From positions 1 to 64,000 of the forward strand of contig JAEZYU010000061.1 in assembly GCA_023418915.1 (NCBI GenBank): 64,000 bases of DNA. Reading direction: 5' to 3'. A model generated the notes under the pieces. The model saw nothing but the letters and a program-made list of their open reading frames with translations. It did not search any database and was not told the DNA's origin. The stretch comes from Bacillota bacterium (GTDB lineage Bacteria > Bacillota > Clostridia > Acetivibrionales > DTU013). Below, one piece after another: positions 44,286 through 52,832 of the stretch (position 1 is the first letter of the stretch; each line of letters opens with the position of its first letter). The translations under genes were made by a program, and so were the position numbers.

Positions 44286-45740
44286 TCAAGTATAACTGCC
44301 TGAATTAAAATCACTTAACGCTTGATCTATTCGGTTAATATCTGCCAATCGCCTTCTCTTCGCACTGCTATACAATTTTTTGTACTTGTCTTTATCTTCT
44401 CTCTTTTCCGCATCAACAAGGAGATATATAAAAGCCTCCGTCAGATCATCTTTGCATTTTTCCAACGCCTGTTCTGCCACTCGGCATGCCCTGTCAAAAT
44501 TATCATGCTCCTTATAATAATTTATCAGTGCTACATATATTTCACTTTCCTTTTCCAAATGAGTTTCCAGATAAGAAACATATTTGTCGTCTCTCCCATA
44601 TTTATGATATAAATGTGCCGCTTCTTTTTTATAATAACCAGAGTTATCCATTATATCTGCAAATGCGAGAAACTCATCTGCTTTCACACACAATTTATTC
44701 GACAGATCAAACATTGGGTCATAACAGCCGTATTTACTATAATAATTGTGCAGAATAATATCGGAAAAAATATTTTTTCTCAACACCCAATCTTCTTGCT
44801 CCAGCTTGTTTGTCATTAATAATGCATTACAGATTTTCCATATTTCCTCAACTTCCCATTGGTCATCAATATATGGCTGATACTTGAGTGCATCAAGAAG
44901 TTCTCCAATCTGTCCCCATGAAGCTGCAAGAACAGAACCTTTTTGATGAGGCACATCTAATATTTCAAACATATGGTGAAATAAATCATTTGGGATTTCT
45001 TTTCCAATAAACATACTCGGATTGAGCTTTTTGCATATCGGTTGATTGAATACTTCAACCAATCTTTTGGCAAGTTCCGGGCTATCCCATCTGTCCGCCA
45101 GCTTAACATATGCCGTTACCCAGTCTGTCTCAATATCGCTGATACTCATTGATAGCATGCCTTCTTCAGCAGCATCTTCCAATTTGAATGGCGAATCATC
45201 TTCAAAATCTTCTGAATCCTGAGATTCAATCACTTTAAATTCCAGCTTACAAACCCTGTCCAAAATATCAACCACGGTTTTATTATCATTTAAGAGCAGC
45301 AAATCATGGCATCCCCTGAAAACTCTGTTCAGGAAACCCATCGCCAAGCTGTCGTAAATGATCTTGCCTTTGAACGGAAGCAAAACGGTTTCAATTTGAG
45401 CGGGTAAGCCTCGTCGCAACGTGTTTGATACTGAATTGCTTATCCCTTTTATCCCGTAAAGCCTGTCTTCACCCTGCTCGTTCGGTGCGATGGCAACGGC
45501 GTATTCCGGCCGATACTCCAAAATAACGAGCATCCCTTTTTTATGTTTTGTCCTCCATAGCTTCAGAATGTCGATTCTCTCTTGCGGGAGTTCTGTTTCA
45601 TTGATATATTCGTCTATCAGCTCCGGCTTTTTCCACAGTACTTCTCTGACTTTGTGTACCAACATATCGCTGACGGCGTTAGGATATTCCGGCTTGATTT
45701 TAGCTTTAATTACACTCTTCCGTTCATTGACAAAGCCCAT
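44286..45740 (-). CDS. Large unknown protein with TPR-like C-terminus
   Basis: 484 residues. The N-terminal half contains KKGMLVILEYRPEYAVAIAP and LYGIKGISNSVSNTL, followed by LPFKGKIIYDSLAMGF, a block also seen in SEC-C-type proteins. The C-terminal 250 residues are helical repeats resembling TPR (YVALINYYKEHDNFDRACRV). The frame is open upstream of ATG 45740 for 13 codons (KLFYETWYDLMGF) to a stop, so the 5' end may be truncated. No ribosome binding site fits well. Confidence 0.5.
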   Translation of the reverse strand: MGFVNERKSVIKAKIKPEYPNAVSDMLVHKVREVLWKKPELIDEYINETELPQERIDILKLWRTKHKKGMLVILEYRPEYAVAIAPNEQGEDRLYGIKGISNSVSNTLRRGLPAQIETVLLPFKGKIIYDSLAMGFLNRVFRGCHDLLLLNDNKTVVDILDRVCKLEFKVIESQDSEDFEDDSPFKLEDAAEEGMLSMSISDIETDWVTAYVKLADRWDSPELAKRLVEVFNQPICKKLNPSMFIGKEIPNDLFHHMFEILDVPHQKGSVLAASWGQIGELLDALKYQPYIDDQWEVEEIWKICNALLMTNKLEQEDWVLRKNIFSDIILHNYYSKYGCYDPMFDLSNKLCVKADEFLAFADIMDNSGYYKKEAAHLYHKYGRDDKYVSYLETHLEKESEIYVALINYYKEHDNFDRACRVAEQALEKCKDDLTEAFIYLLVDAEKREDKDKYKKLYSSAKRRRLADINRIDQALSDFNSGSYT

Positions 45741-46302
45741 TAAGTCATACCATGTTTCATAGAAAAGTTTGCATTACTCAGAGTTTAACTGTGACAAGGG
45801 CAACGGACTACATCTGATGTGCGGTTATATTGTTCAAAAATTTTCTATGCCTTTTCTCCGGTCATATATTCCCACTCCTATCCTCCGAAAGTATCCTTCG
45901 TATAGAAGAGTGCTATAAATAAAACGCTGCACTGAGTTTCCCAAATACGGGTTGTCCTTAAAAAGTTCTTTTGTCAAAAGTTTCTTATACATCTTCAAAC
46001 CTCACATTTTTGATAACGAATTCTCACATTTGCTGTTGTTAAAGTTATTATATCATCTAATTTGTGCATATTTTTTTCTGATTAGATTGTGATATTTTTC
46101 ATTTCGATCTTTATAATCTATGTAAAATTGGCAAGCATATTTGTATTCTACCAAAAATAAAAGACGTGAGGGAATTCACTCACGTCAAAGCATATTTCAT
46201 TTCTTGCCTTAATCCCGTTAAGCCTTGCAACGTAAGCGGTTCAGCCTCTGCAACAGGACTACCGTCTCAACGTGGGTGTTATGTAGAAACATATCCACCT
46301 TA
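45741..46302. other. Gene-free stretch with decayed coding scraps and a repeat scrap
   Basis: On the minus strand an ATG at 45992 starts MYKKLLTKEL, and the next frame continues FKDNPYLGNSVQRFIYSTLL, so a one-base frameshift in an A-run is likely. No family identified. ACCGTCTCAACGTGGG at 46261-46276 is a cut-off dispersed repeat (copy 7). Confidence 0.4.
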
Positions 46303-47535
46303 TCATTTCCCACAGCATTTTTTGTATTTTTTACCGCTGCCGCAAGGGCAAGGATCATTTCGCCCCACCTTGGTACGTGTAGCCAGATCAATTACTTTAG
46401 TCTTTGACTGGTCTGCCTTAAACGGCTCTGCCGGCAAAGGCTTTAAGAATCTCTTTTCCTTCTGGAACAGTTCATTGGGAGTATGCCCCTTTAACACCCA
46501 CTGATGAGTATTATTATATAGCTCCATTATTTTCGCAGTTAACACTTGTGCGAACTCAAAGGACGGAAACTCCAGCCAGCTCTGCAGATATTGAATAATC
46601 AGCGTAGGTTTTGAATCGGAATTGATCATATTTATTATTTGTGATGCAATTTCATTCACTTCCTGATCAGTCAGTCTGTAATGCTCTGAAAGAAAACTGA
46701 TAAAGCTGTTCATCTGTGGTGTTCTATCGACATAGTCCGGATCGCCGGCCGTTATCAACTGCTTTTTTGTAAAGGGATAATAATCAACCTCTGGCCGCAT
46801 TCCATGTTCTTCTATTATTTTCTTTGCATCAAAGACTCTGTCGTCCTTGTACCCATAGGGCGTGCTGCAAACCTGCCGATAGAAATCGCAGGCAAAGGAC
46901 ATCACTGTTACAAATTCTGGGAATTGAATTTTCCCCCTTGTAAGCTCTTCAATCTTTTCTTTTATAAGCCATGCTTCCATAACGCCATAATAATAAAGCA
47001 TACCATGAGTTAAGCGTATCCACTCTGTGTTCCGCCGAACAATGCTTTCCAATTCACTGCCATATATCTGTGAAAAAATATTTATCAGTTCTTTAGGTAT
47101 AAATAGCACCTTTTCGCCCTCATAAATACCAGGGAAGACCATGCTATATTTCATAAGGGCTTCCGCATTTGAAACCGAAATGCCCATATCCGGTATAACT
47201 CCAGAGTTCCTGACGATTGTTTTGATAAAATCATATCTGCCCTGATCCAAAGCATATATGGCATTTTTGAACTTCAAGGGAATCAGTCTGGCAAGCTCAG
47301 CTGCCAGCTCCGGCTTTTTGAGAGCGCTTAATTTTTTGAAATCATAATTCTTGCGAATCTTATCCATTTCATCCTTTGATAATCTATTCATGGTTTCGAG
47401 AAGGCTGCATGGGATATTGACCTCCTTCCAAAGCCGTTTCTCCCTGTTTTCCTGCAACCGCTGTCCAAAAGCCTTCGCATTTTCCAGCGCTTTTGTCAGC
47501 ATTGCTTCTGTTTTCTTATCAATTTTTTCATCCAT
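46303..47535 (-). CDS. SEC-C motif protein
   Basis: 410 residues. A long helical body ends in a complete SEC-C zinc motif, GRNDPCPCGSGKKYKKCCGK, at the C-terminus. This motif binds zinc and in SecA contacts SecB and ribosomes; in other proteins its role is mostly unknown. The gene starts right after the stop of the upstream fragment (TAG-ATG), so they were once cotranscribed. Confidence 0.75.
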   Translation of the reverse strand: MDEKIDKKTEAMLTKALENAKAFGQRLQENREKRLWKEVNIPCSLLETMNRLSKDEMDKIRKNYDFKKLSALKKPELAAELARLIPLKFKNAIYALDQGRYDFIKTIVRNSGVIPDMGISVSNAEALMKYSMVFPGIYEGEKVLFIPKELINIFSQIYGSELESIVRRNTEWIRLTHGMLYYYGVMEAWLIKEKIEELTRGKIQFPEFVTVMSFACDFYRQVCSTPYGYKDDRVFDAKKIIEEHGMRPEVDYYPFTKKQLITAGDPDYVDRTPQMNSFISFLSEHYRLTDQEVNEIASQIINMINSDSKPTLIIQYLQSWLEFPSFEFAQVLTAKIMELYNNTHQWVLKGHTPNELFQKEKRFLKPLPAEPFKADQSKTKVIDLATRTKVGRNDPCPCGSGKKYKKCCGK

Positions 47536-47897
47536 CTACATTCCCTCTTTCAAAATGGTAGTTACAACACTAATCCTTCTGATACCAACATCCGCCACAA
47601 AAAGCGTTTGTCTAAGCGCATGGGTTAAAAAAATGCATTCCTCATCATTTATAAACCAGGGGTTATATCCTGGCTCATACTGTCTGAACACCGGCCAGGC
47701 ATTTTTGCCCCGAAACGCTAATCCCAGATCCTTTATTTGTTTCCTATCTTCATTGGATAGCAGGTCTCTATCTTCAAAAGAACACATCAGTTTTAGATAC
47801 TCCAAATAAATTCGCAATTTGACTATCACTTAAATCTTCTTCATAATATAAATGTTTTAATTCTTCCTCAGTAATCTCATTCCATGTCCGGCTCATG
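47536..47897 (-). pseudogene. HTH/DUF7309-like protein, internally deleted
   Basis: From ATG 47897, MSRTWNEITEEELKHLYYEE and LSDSQIANLFGVSKTDV form an HTH-type N-terminus, then the frame closes. In another frame, residues such as NAWPVFRQYEPGYNPWFIND and CIFLTHALRQTLFVA continue, resembling DUF7309/DUF6930-type proteins (the W-P-F...P-W-F pattern). The join at about 47800 suggests a deletion with frame change. Confidence 0.5.
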
Positions 47898-47933
47898 ATT
47901 GTTCCTTTCTTTTTCCACAATTCATTAATAACG

Positions 47934-48236
47934 TTATCTCCTATGTATTACTTCTTCAATCCTACTTACCAATTTTGCTTTTAAATCGTTTTTCCAACTA
48001 TCCTGCATTTTAAAACTACCAATGGGATATTTCGTTTTATTTCTATTGCTTTTTATCTTTGTAGTTCCTTCATCAGTTTCTTTTTCATAAACAAACATCT
48101 CAATAGACCCATCTTCTCTGGGGTCTGCATATATTGTATATATACCATATTCCGTTATAAAAGAATGCTTTTTTTCATCAACATGATGATAGAAGCCCAA
48201 ATCATTAAGCCTGTCCAAAATCTGCTTGTCTGCCAT
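47934..48236 (-). CDS. Small hypothetical protein
   Basis: About 100 charged residues: MADKQILDRLNDLGFYHHVD, then GIYTIYADPREDGSIEMFVY and a lysine-rich C-terminus. No known domain. The preferred start is ATG 48236, which lies shortly after GGAG; the frame is open to 48290. Confidence 0.45.
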   Translation of the reverse strand: MADKQILDRLNDLGFYHHVDEKKHSFITEYGIYTIYADPREDGSIEMFVYEKETDEGTTKIKSNRNKTKYPIGSFKMQDSWKNDLKAKLVSRIEEVIHRR

Positions 48237-48338
48237 ATTACACTCCTCCATATTTGCACAGTTTAATAAATACCAGTAATCCCCCACCAACTTTAAAAAT
48301 TTATACTTTATTGCCTCTATTATATATGATATATTCTT

Positions 48339-48613
48339 TCAGAACAAGCGTTCTCCTATAGGCTTTGCAGCTGAAGCCAATGCCAAAGCATTACCCTTTA
48401 TGGTATTTCTCCATAGCTGTTTATCGCGGAATTTGTTTCCTTTTTCAATTAACCCTTCATTTTCAAATTCCTTCATCAGCTTGCTTGCCTCATTTTTTTA
48501 CTCAAAAAATACATAATACTTTCTACGTCCCAGTTGTCTGTATACCTCTTAAAAAATTCTCTGAGCTTTATAACCGAAAATCCGAACATCTCATCATTAC
48601 TATTAATTCTCAT
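48339..48613 (-). pseudogene. Nucleotidyltransferase-associated N-terminal HTH region, frameshifted
   Basis: ATG 48613 gives MRINSNDEMFGFSVIKLREF and NWDVESIMYFLSKK. The A7 run at 48493-48499 then shifts the frame, and the continuation is EASKLMKEFENEGLIEKGNK, KLWRNTIKGNALALASAAKP in pattern. This block is the N-terminal HTH found in front of a class of clostridial nucleotidyltransferases. The catalytic domain is absent. Confidence 0.55.
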
Positions 48614-48930
48614 AAAGATACTCCATGTTTGTAATTTTTGTCTATACAATGAGAATTATACCATAATTCAAACCTATCCCGTTCATTGACAAATAATAAT
48701 ATATAAAATAAAACACTCTTAAAGAAATCAACACTCAACCAAAAGATATTATGTAAGCGTCAAATAATTAGTGTATAGGAGCCTATGAAACCCTATGATA
48801 CAATCCTCTTTGATGACAGTGGTGCTTTTTGAGGTCAATATTTTACAAAACTATAAAAACTCGCTCTACTTTTTATAGTTTTGCGAAATCTGAGGCAAAA
48901 CTGCACCCGAATATTGAGGAGGTGTGTCAC

Positions 48931-49152
48931 GTGGCAACAGAAAAACACCAAGTCCAGCTTCAGCGCTGGAAGGCTCTGATTCAGGACCGAATGAACAGCA
49001 ATCTAAAAATACTGGAATGGTGTGAACAAAATAACGTCAGTAAAGATGCTTATTATTACTGGCTGAAGCAGATACGAATAGAAGCAGTTGCTGAATCCAA
49101 GTTGAAAATACCAGTCATTTCAGAATCACCCTCGATGTCACCGATCCACTGA
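48931..49152 (+). pseudogene. tnpA: IS66 accessory protein TnpA, truncated
   Basis: GTG 48931 after GAGGAGG; VATEKHQVQLQRWKALIQDR and the HTH WCEQNNVSKDAYYYWLKQIR are intact, but the C-terminal end is replaced by a few codons read across a deletion into tnpC. Confidence 0.7.
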
Positions 49153-49380
49153 CCAGTGACCGATTGAGGGATGCCATTCAATATGCCAGAAACCAGAAGA
49201 AATATATATACAGATTCCTGGATGATGGAAATATCCCAATCGATGATGGGGCCACGGAACGCGCCATAAGACCATTCACAATAGGCAGGAATAACTGGAT
49301 AGCTTGCGATTCAATAGTTGGAGCCGAAGCTGCTGCAATCATGTATACTATTGTGGAAACAGCAAAAGCAACCCCGAAAG
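49134..49380 (+). pseudogene. tnpC: IS66 transposase TnpC, C-terminal fragment
   Basis: Open codons DPLTSDRLRDAIQYARNQKK, then IDDGATERAIRPFTIGRNNW and GAEAAAIMYTIVETAKA. The acid in ATERAIRP is the last residue of the DDE triad. The sequence ends before the usual C-terminal residues and has no start. Confidence 0.75.
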
Positions 49381-49384
49381 TTTA

Positions 49385-49624
49385 CTATCTCTTTTCATCG
49401 TTGCCGTCATCGCGGCAATCCTCCTCTTTATTATCGTCCTTGCTATCAGTCTTCTTGTTAGAGTACCCAAAGGCTATTCCCAAACACATCCCTATAGAAA
49501 GACCTATTGGCATCCATAATCCGATATTATTTGTTGCGGCTCCGATAGCCGTTCCGATGAATAGCCCTAGACACACTCCAATAACCATTCCACCTGATAG
49601 AGTATTGTCTTTTTTATCTTTCAT
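49385..49624 (-). CDS. Small glycine-zipper membrane protein
   Basis: 79 residues with two membrane helices rich in Gly (GGMVIGVCLGLFIGTAIGAA and IGLSIGMCLGIAFGYS) and a charged C-terminal tail (DSKDDNKEEDCRDDGNDE). Unknown function. It is adjacent to the broken end of the IS66 remnant. Confidence 0.6.
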   Translation of the reverse strand: MKDKKDNTLSGGMVIGVCLGLFIGTAIGAATNNIGLWMPIGLSIGMCLGIAFGYSNKKTDSKDDNKEEDCRDDGNDEKR

Positions 49625-49694
49625 GCCATCTCACCTCAAATAAAACATTAAGATCTTTCCTTTATATTAACACTTCAAGACGTTAATCTTTATT

Positions 49695-50633
49695 TTAGCC
49701 GAAATTTTCATGCAGCCAATTGCTGATCACACCTAATGTTTCTTTATGAATCGGATTTTTTGATAACCTCATATATTGTTTTTTCACTTTCAACATACTG
49801 TTATCATTATCAATCTCTCTTAAAATGTGATTAACTTTTTCCGGAGCATAGGTTTTAATATTACTATCATTTTCAAGTGCCTCTAAACATCTATAATCAG
49901 CAGATAGATCCGCTGTTCCGGTGATCGCCAGTACTGGTTTTTTGTATGCCTTTAGCATCTCAATCATTTTGTCGGAACTAAATGAGTTATGTTCCCTTAT
50001 CCACTTGGCCTGGATTTTCGCCCCTCCAAAAAATATCACATCCTTATCGGACGAGCTGCATTTATCAAACAATTTGTCCACCTTGGCAATGTTCTTTTCT
50101 TCTGATGCCTGATTACGAAGCAAAAAACCTAATATGCCTTTCATTTCAGACAATTCTTTTGACACTAATCTATTCTGATAATATAAAGCATCTTTAAGAT
50201 TACATCCAGCGGCTCCAAGAATCATAAGGCCTGCAGTCTCTTCCCTGTCAGAAAGCAAGGCTGCTATTATGCCCCCTTCACTATGTCCACATACGATGAC
50301 CTTATTTTCATCTATATACGAAAGAGTTTTTGCATATTTTATAACCGAAACCGCATCATCTACCAAATCAAACAAACCTGTTGAAAGGTTTTTCCCTCCC
50401 GACTTATGTGTCCCTCTTTTATCATAACGCAGGGATACAAAACCTAGCTTAGCAAACTCTTCCGCCAGATTTTTGTACATATTTGTTTTTATTCCTATAC
50501 CATTACCATCTCTGTCTAACGTTCCTGTTCCCATTATAATTACAATGGCCGGCGACTTTGTATTATCATCCACATGAGTAATTGTGGTACCGAGTGCCAC
50601 CTTACCATTAATAAAAACCTTCTCTTCCCTCAT
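49695..50633 (-). CDS. Alpha/beta hydrolase (serine hydrolase)
   Basis: 312 residues with the nucleophile elbow GHSEGG (in VIVCGHSEGGIIAALLSD), an oxyanion loop IIMGTGTLDRDGNG near the N-terminus, SLRYDKRGTHKS, an acid in ITGTADLSAD and a late histidine (KVNHILRE). This is the fold of prolyl-oligopeptidase-like or esterase hydrolases. It follows the HTH regulator gene by 36 bases, so the two form an operon and the regulator probably responds to a substrate or product. Confidence 0.85.
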   Translation of the reverse strand: MREEKVFINGKVALGTTITHVDDNTKSPAIVIIMGTGTLDRDGNGIGIKTNMYKNLAEEFAKLGFVSLRYDKRGTHKSGGKNLSTGLFDLVDDAVSVIKYAKTLSYIDENKVIVCGHSEGGIIAALLSDREETAGLMILGAAGCNLKDALYYQNRLVSKELSEMKGILGFLLRNQASEEKNIAKVDKLFDKCSSSDKDVIFFGGAKIQAKWIREHNSFSSDKMIEMLKAYKKPVLAITGTADLSADYRCLEALENDSNIKTYAPEKVNHILREIDNDNSMLKVKKQYMRLSKNPIHKETLGVISNWLHENFG

Positions 50634-50669
50634 AACAAGCCCTCTTTTCTATTAACTAATTTTCACAAT

Positions 50670-51173
50670 TTATTCTCCAGGGGCAAATATAATTGATACA
50701 CTTCTCTTTTTCCCTGTTGATTTTTCAGAAATTGATTGATATTTTTCAATCACCTGACCCAATTCATGAATCAAACTATCCATTTCGTCATCTGAAAGTG
50801 TATAAATAGATGTTCTCATCGCCAATTTATCCTTCACCGGATCCGCATCCGGTTTTTGAGCATAATTACGAAACCTGGAGTATATCTCAAACAGAAATTG
50901 GTATGCCGCGCCTGAAAAATCGTTATCTTCGCTTAATTTAACGGAGTTAAAAGAAAGTACTCTCTCCAGACTTCCCCTTACCTTTCTCTCTTCTTTTATG
51001 AGCAGCACCCCAACATCTATCAGATAATTAATATGTCTGTATAAAGTAGGGGCAGGAATATCCGAAAGGCTTTCTGCAATTTGTTTCGTAGTCGAATCTC
51101 CATGTATCTGCATATATTGCATGATCTGCATTCTTGTTGAATTAGACAGAATCTTTATTAGATCTATTTTCAT
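50670..51173 (-). CDS. ArsR/PadR-like winged-helix regulator of the hydrolase operon
   Basis: About 167 residues with a winged HTH (DSTTKQIAESLSDIPAPTLY and VRGSLERVLSFN in the wing) and a helical C-terminal domain. It is a paralogue of the regulator at 137-673. Starts further upstream to 51224 lie in the promoter. ATG 51173 has GAGGTG immediately before it, which is tight; the exact start is uncertain by a few codons. Confidence 0.8.
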   Translation of the reverse strand: MKIDLIKILSNSTRMQIMQYMQIHGDSTTKQIAESLSDIPAPTLYRHINYLIDVGVLLIKEERKVRGSLERVLSFNSVKLSEDNDFSGAAYQFLFEIYSRFRNYAQKPDADPVKDKLAMRTSIYTLSDDEMDSLIHELGQVIEKYQSISEKSTGKKRSVSIIFAPGE

Positions 51174-51179
51174 CACCTC

Positions 51180-51224
51180 ACTATTATCATATTTTATAAT
51201 AGTATCAATTTTGATAATAGTCAA
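51180..51224 (-). promoter_or_regulatory. Promoter and operator of the regulator-hydrolase operon
   Basis: -35 TTGACT (51224-51219), 17-bp spacer, -10 TATTAT (51201-51196). The dyad TATCAAAATTGATA fills the spacer, and the outer dyad ACTATTATCA/TGATAATAGT spans 51181-51222. Half-sites share TTATCA/TGATAA with the operator at 692-723. Confidence 0.65.
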
Positions 51225-51314
51225 GTCTTTTATCTACAAAAAAGTGTATTATCATTTTTGTTAATACACTAATTTTGAGGAATCTAACCTCTGCTTATCT
51301 GTCCATACTATACA

Positions 51315-51630
51315 AAGTGCCGAGATATCCGGTGACAGCATAACTCTTACCTTACAGGAAGCTCTTACTGAAGGAAAAATACAGTTGACCATTAATGCAC
51401 TTGGCACTCAAACAGCTGATCCAATCCAGGATCATGCCGGTAACAAGGTAAGTGAACAGGACATTACATGCAACCATACAAATGATGGGAGCATAAATAG
51501 TATGGCTGCACCAGCGAGTAGGGGCCAAGGCTTGTTAAGCCGTCTCCCGCAAGTGTTCCTGCAAGCACTGTCGGCATCGGAAAAAAAGCTGAAGTCTGAT
51601 AAAAGTTGTCTACAATGCGTAAATCCTTAA
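51315..51630 (+). pseudogene. Remnant of a secreted Ig-like/surface protein
   Basis: An open plus-strand stretch reads AEISGDSITLTLQEALTEGK, then LGTQTADPIQDHAGNKVSEQ. This is the pattern of bacterial Ig-like (Big_5-type) domains of surface proteins. It has no start or signal peptide, and the last third is unrelated. It may derive from a relative of the giant protein at 52833. Confidence 0.45.
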
Positions 51631-51959
51631 AACCACTCATAATCTGCACCTTCCTTTATATCTTCCAGACAGGGGATGTATCTCTGTCCGGTCACATATC
51701 TTCTATGTCCGGAAATAGCATAGCCGTAAACCGGAGTAGATCTGTCAAACCAATGTCCTTTTGAACGGCACTTGCCAAAACGGTTTCAGCAAAAATATTT
51801 AGGACTGGTTTGTCAGGCTTTTTTTCAAAGCAACCAATAATACCGTTATTGAAAAGAACTATCTGAAATGTGTTTATGGCAAGTACTGTCCCAAAATACC
51901 TTGACATATTCCAGGTAATATGAACACGGTTAATTTATCTTCGGTCAATGCTCAATAGA
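51631..51959. other. Gene-free stretch
   Basis: A 71-codon minus-strand frame at 51692-51907 has no ribosome binding site and no recognisable family. Nothing else seen. Confidence 0.35.
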
Positions 51960-52731
51960 TTAAGGCTCTCTTTTCAGAGCAATCGAAATAGCATTTATAT
52001 AGTCGTTTATCATAGAATTTTCAAAAGAAATCGCTTCTTCATAATTTATATTTGAAGGATTTCCAATATATCCATTCGGAATTCTTCTTCTAACTGCCTC
52101 TCCTCCATTATACCAAATATACATATCTTTATCTGTTACATCAGTAGCAGTGAGTTTTTTTGCCATCTCCTGTCTCACTAAATCAGGGTAATGTAACAGC
52201 ATCCAGCTTGTCTCAACCCCTCCGGCATGTACCTCTAAATAATCCCGATCCACAGAATCATCAACTTCACTTTTTAATGCTATAATATATTTTTCATCAC
52301 CGTTCAATCCATAATATTTAAGTATATCATCCGGAAAAACCATATAGCTTCCAATACCATAATTATTGTAAGCTTCATCTACTGCATTTATAATCGCCTG
52401 GGTGTGTACATAATCAAGATGTACACTAATAGGAAATATTTTATGAAATCCCCATTTATCAAGGTTTCTCATAATCTCAACAAGAGAGTTTTTCATAGTC
52501 TCCTTATCTGAAGAAAAGGAGCCCGTAAATGCGCCGGTACAATGATTTATTCCCCAATAAAACGGTGGAACTATTACAGATTTTATATCATTTTTTTCTA
52601 AGTGCTTTTAATTTTAATACAGCACTGATATGCTAAATACACATCAGTTCCCAAACACATATGCGGACCATGTTCCTCTATAACAGCAATAGGGAATAAA
52701 ACATAGAAGCCTTTGATTTCAAGCCATTTAA
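51960..52731 (-). pseudogene. Creatininase-family amidohydrolase, 5'-truncated and frameshifted
   Basis: The distal part up to 52592 includes VIVPPFYWGINHCTGAFTGS, IFPISVHLDYVHTQAI and the metal-site region LEVHAGGVETSWMLLHYPDL typical of creatininases. Upstream, in another frame, FPIAVIEEHGPHMCLGTDVY gives the first metal motif (EEHGPHxxxxTD). The frameshift lies in T/A runs at 52592-52609. The 5' end is lost at about 52731, right beside dispersed repeat copy 8. The family hydrolyses cyclic amides and related substrates. Confidence 0.7.
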
Positions 52732-52766
52732 GGTATTTTATTTGTCTTTACGTGACATTAAGACCA

Positions 52767-52832
52767 CTGTCTCAACATGCCTTGAGTGGGTGAAAAAGAT
52801 GCCGTTTGGACCTAGTGGGGCCTTGGCGGCCC
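52767..52832 (+). repeat. Dispersed repeat copy 8
   Basis: CTGTCTCAACATGCCTTGAG then TGGGTGAAAAAGATGCCG and CCTAGTGGGGCCTTGGCGGC. Its end touches the stop codon of the giant surface protein gene (52833), and its other side touches the broken creatininase gene. Confidence 0.75.

Larger units (their letters stand above)
48753..49380 (+). mobile_element. IS66-family remnant, internally deleted
   Basis: It starts with GTAAGCGTCAAATAA, carries tnpA (48931-49152), and then jumps to the C-terminal end of tnpC. tnpB, most of tnpC and the right inverted end are gone. The left 380 bp match the remnant at 11814. Confidence 0.78.

Noticed and set aside
961..52832. Repeat cores as integron attC sites
   Set aside because: They lack the GTTRRRY/RYYYAAC core sites and no integrase or cassette pattern is present.
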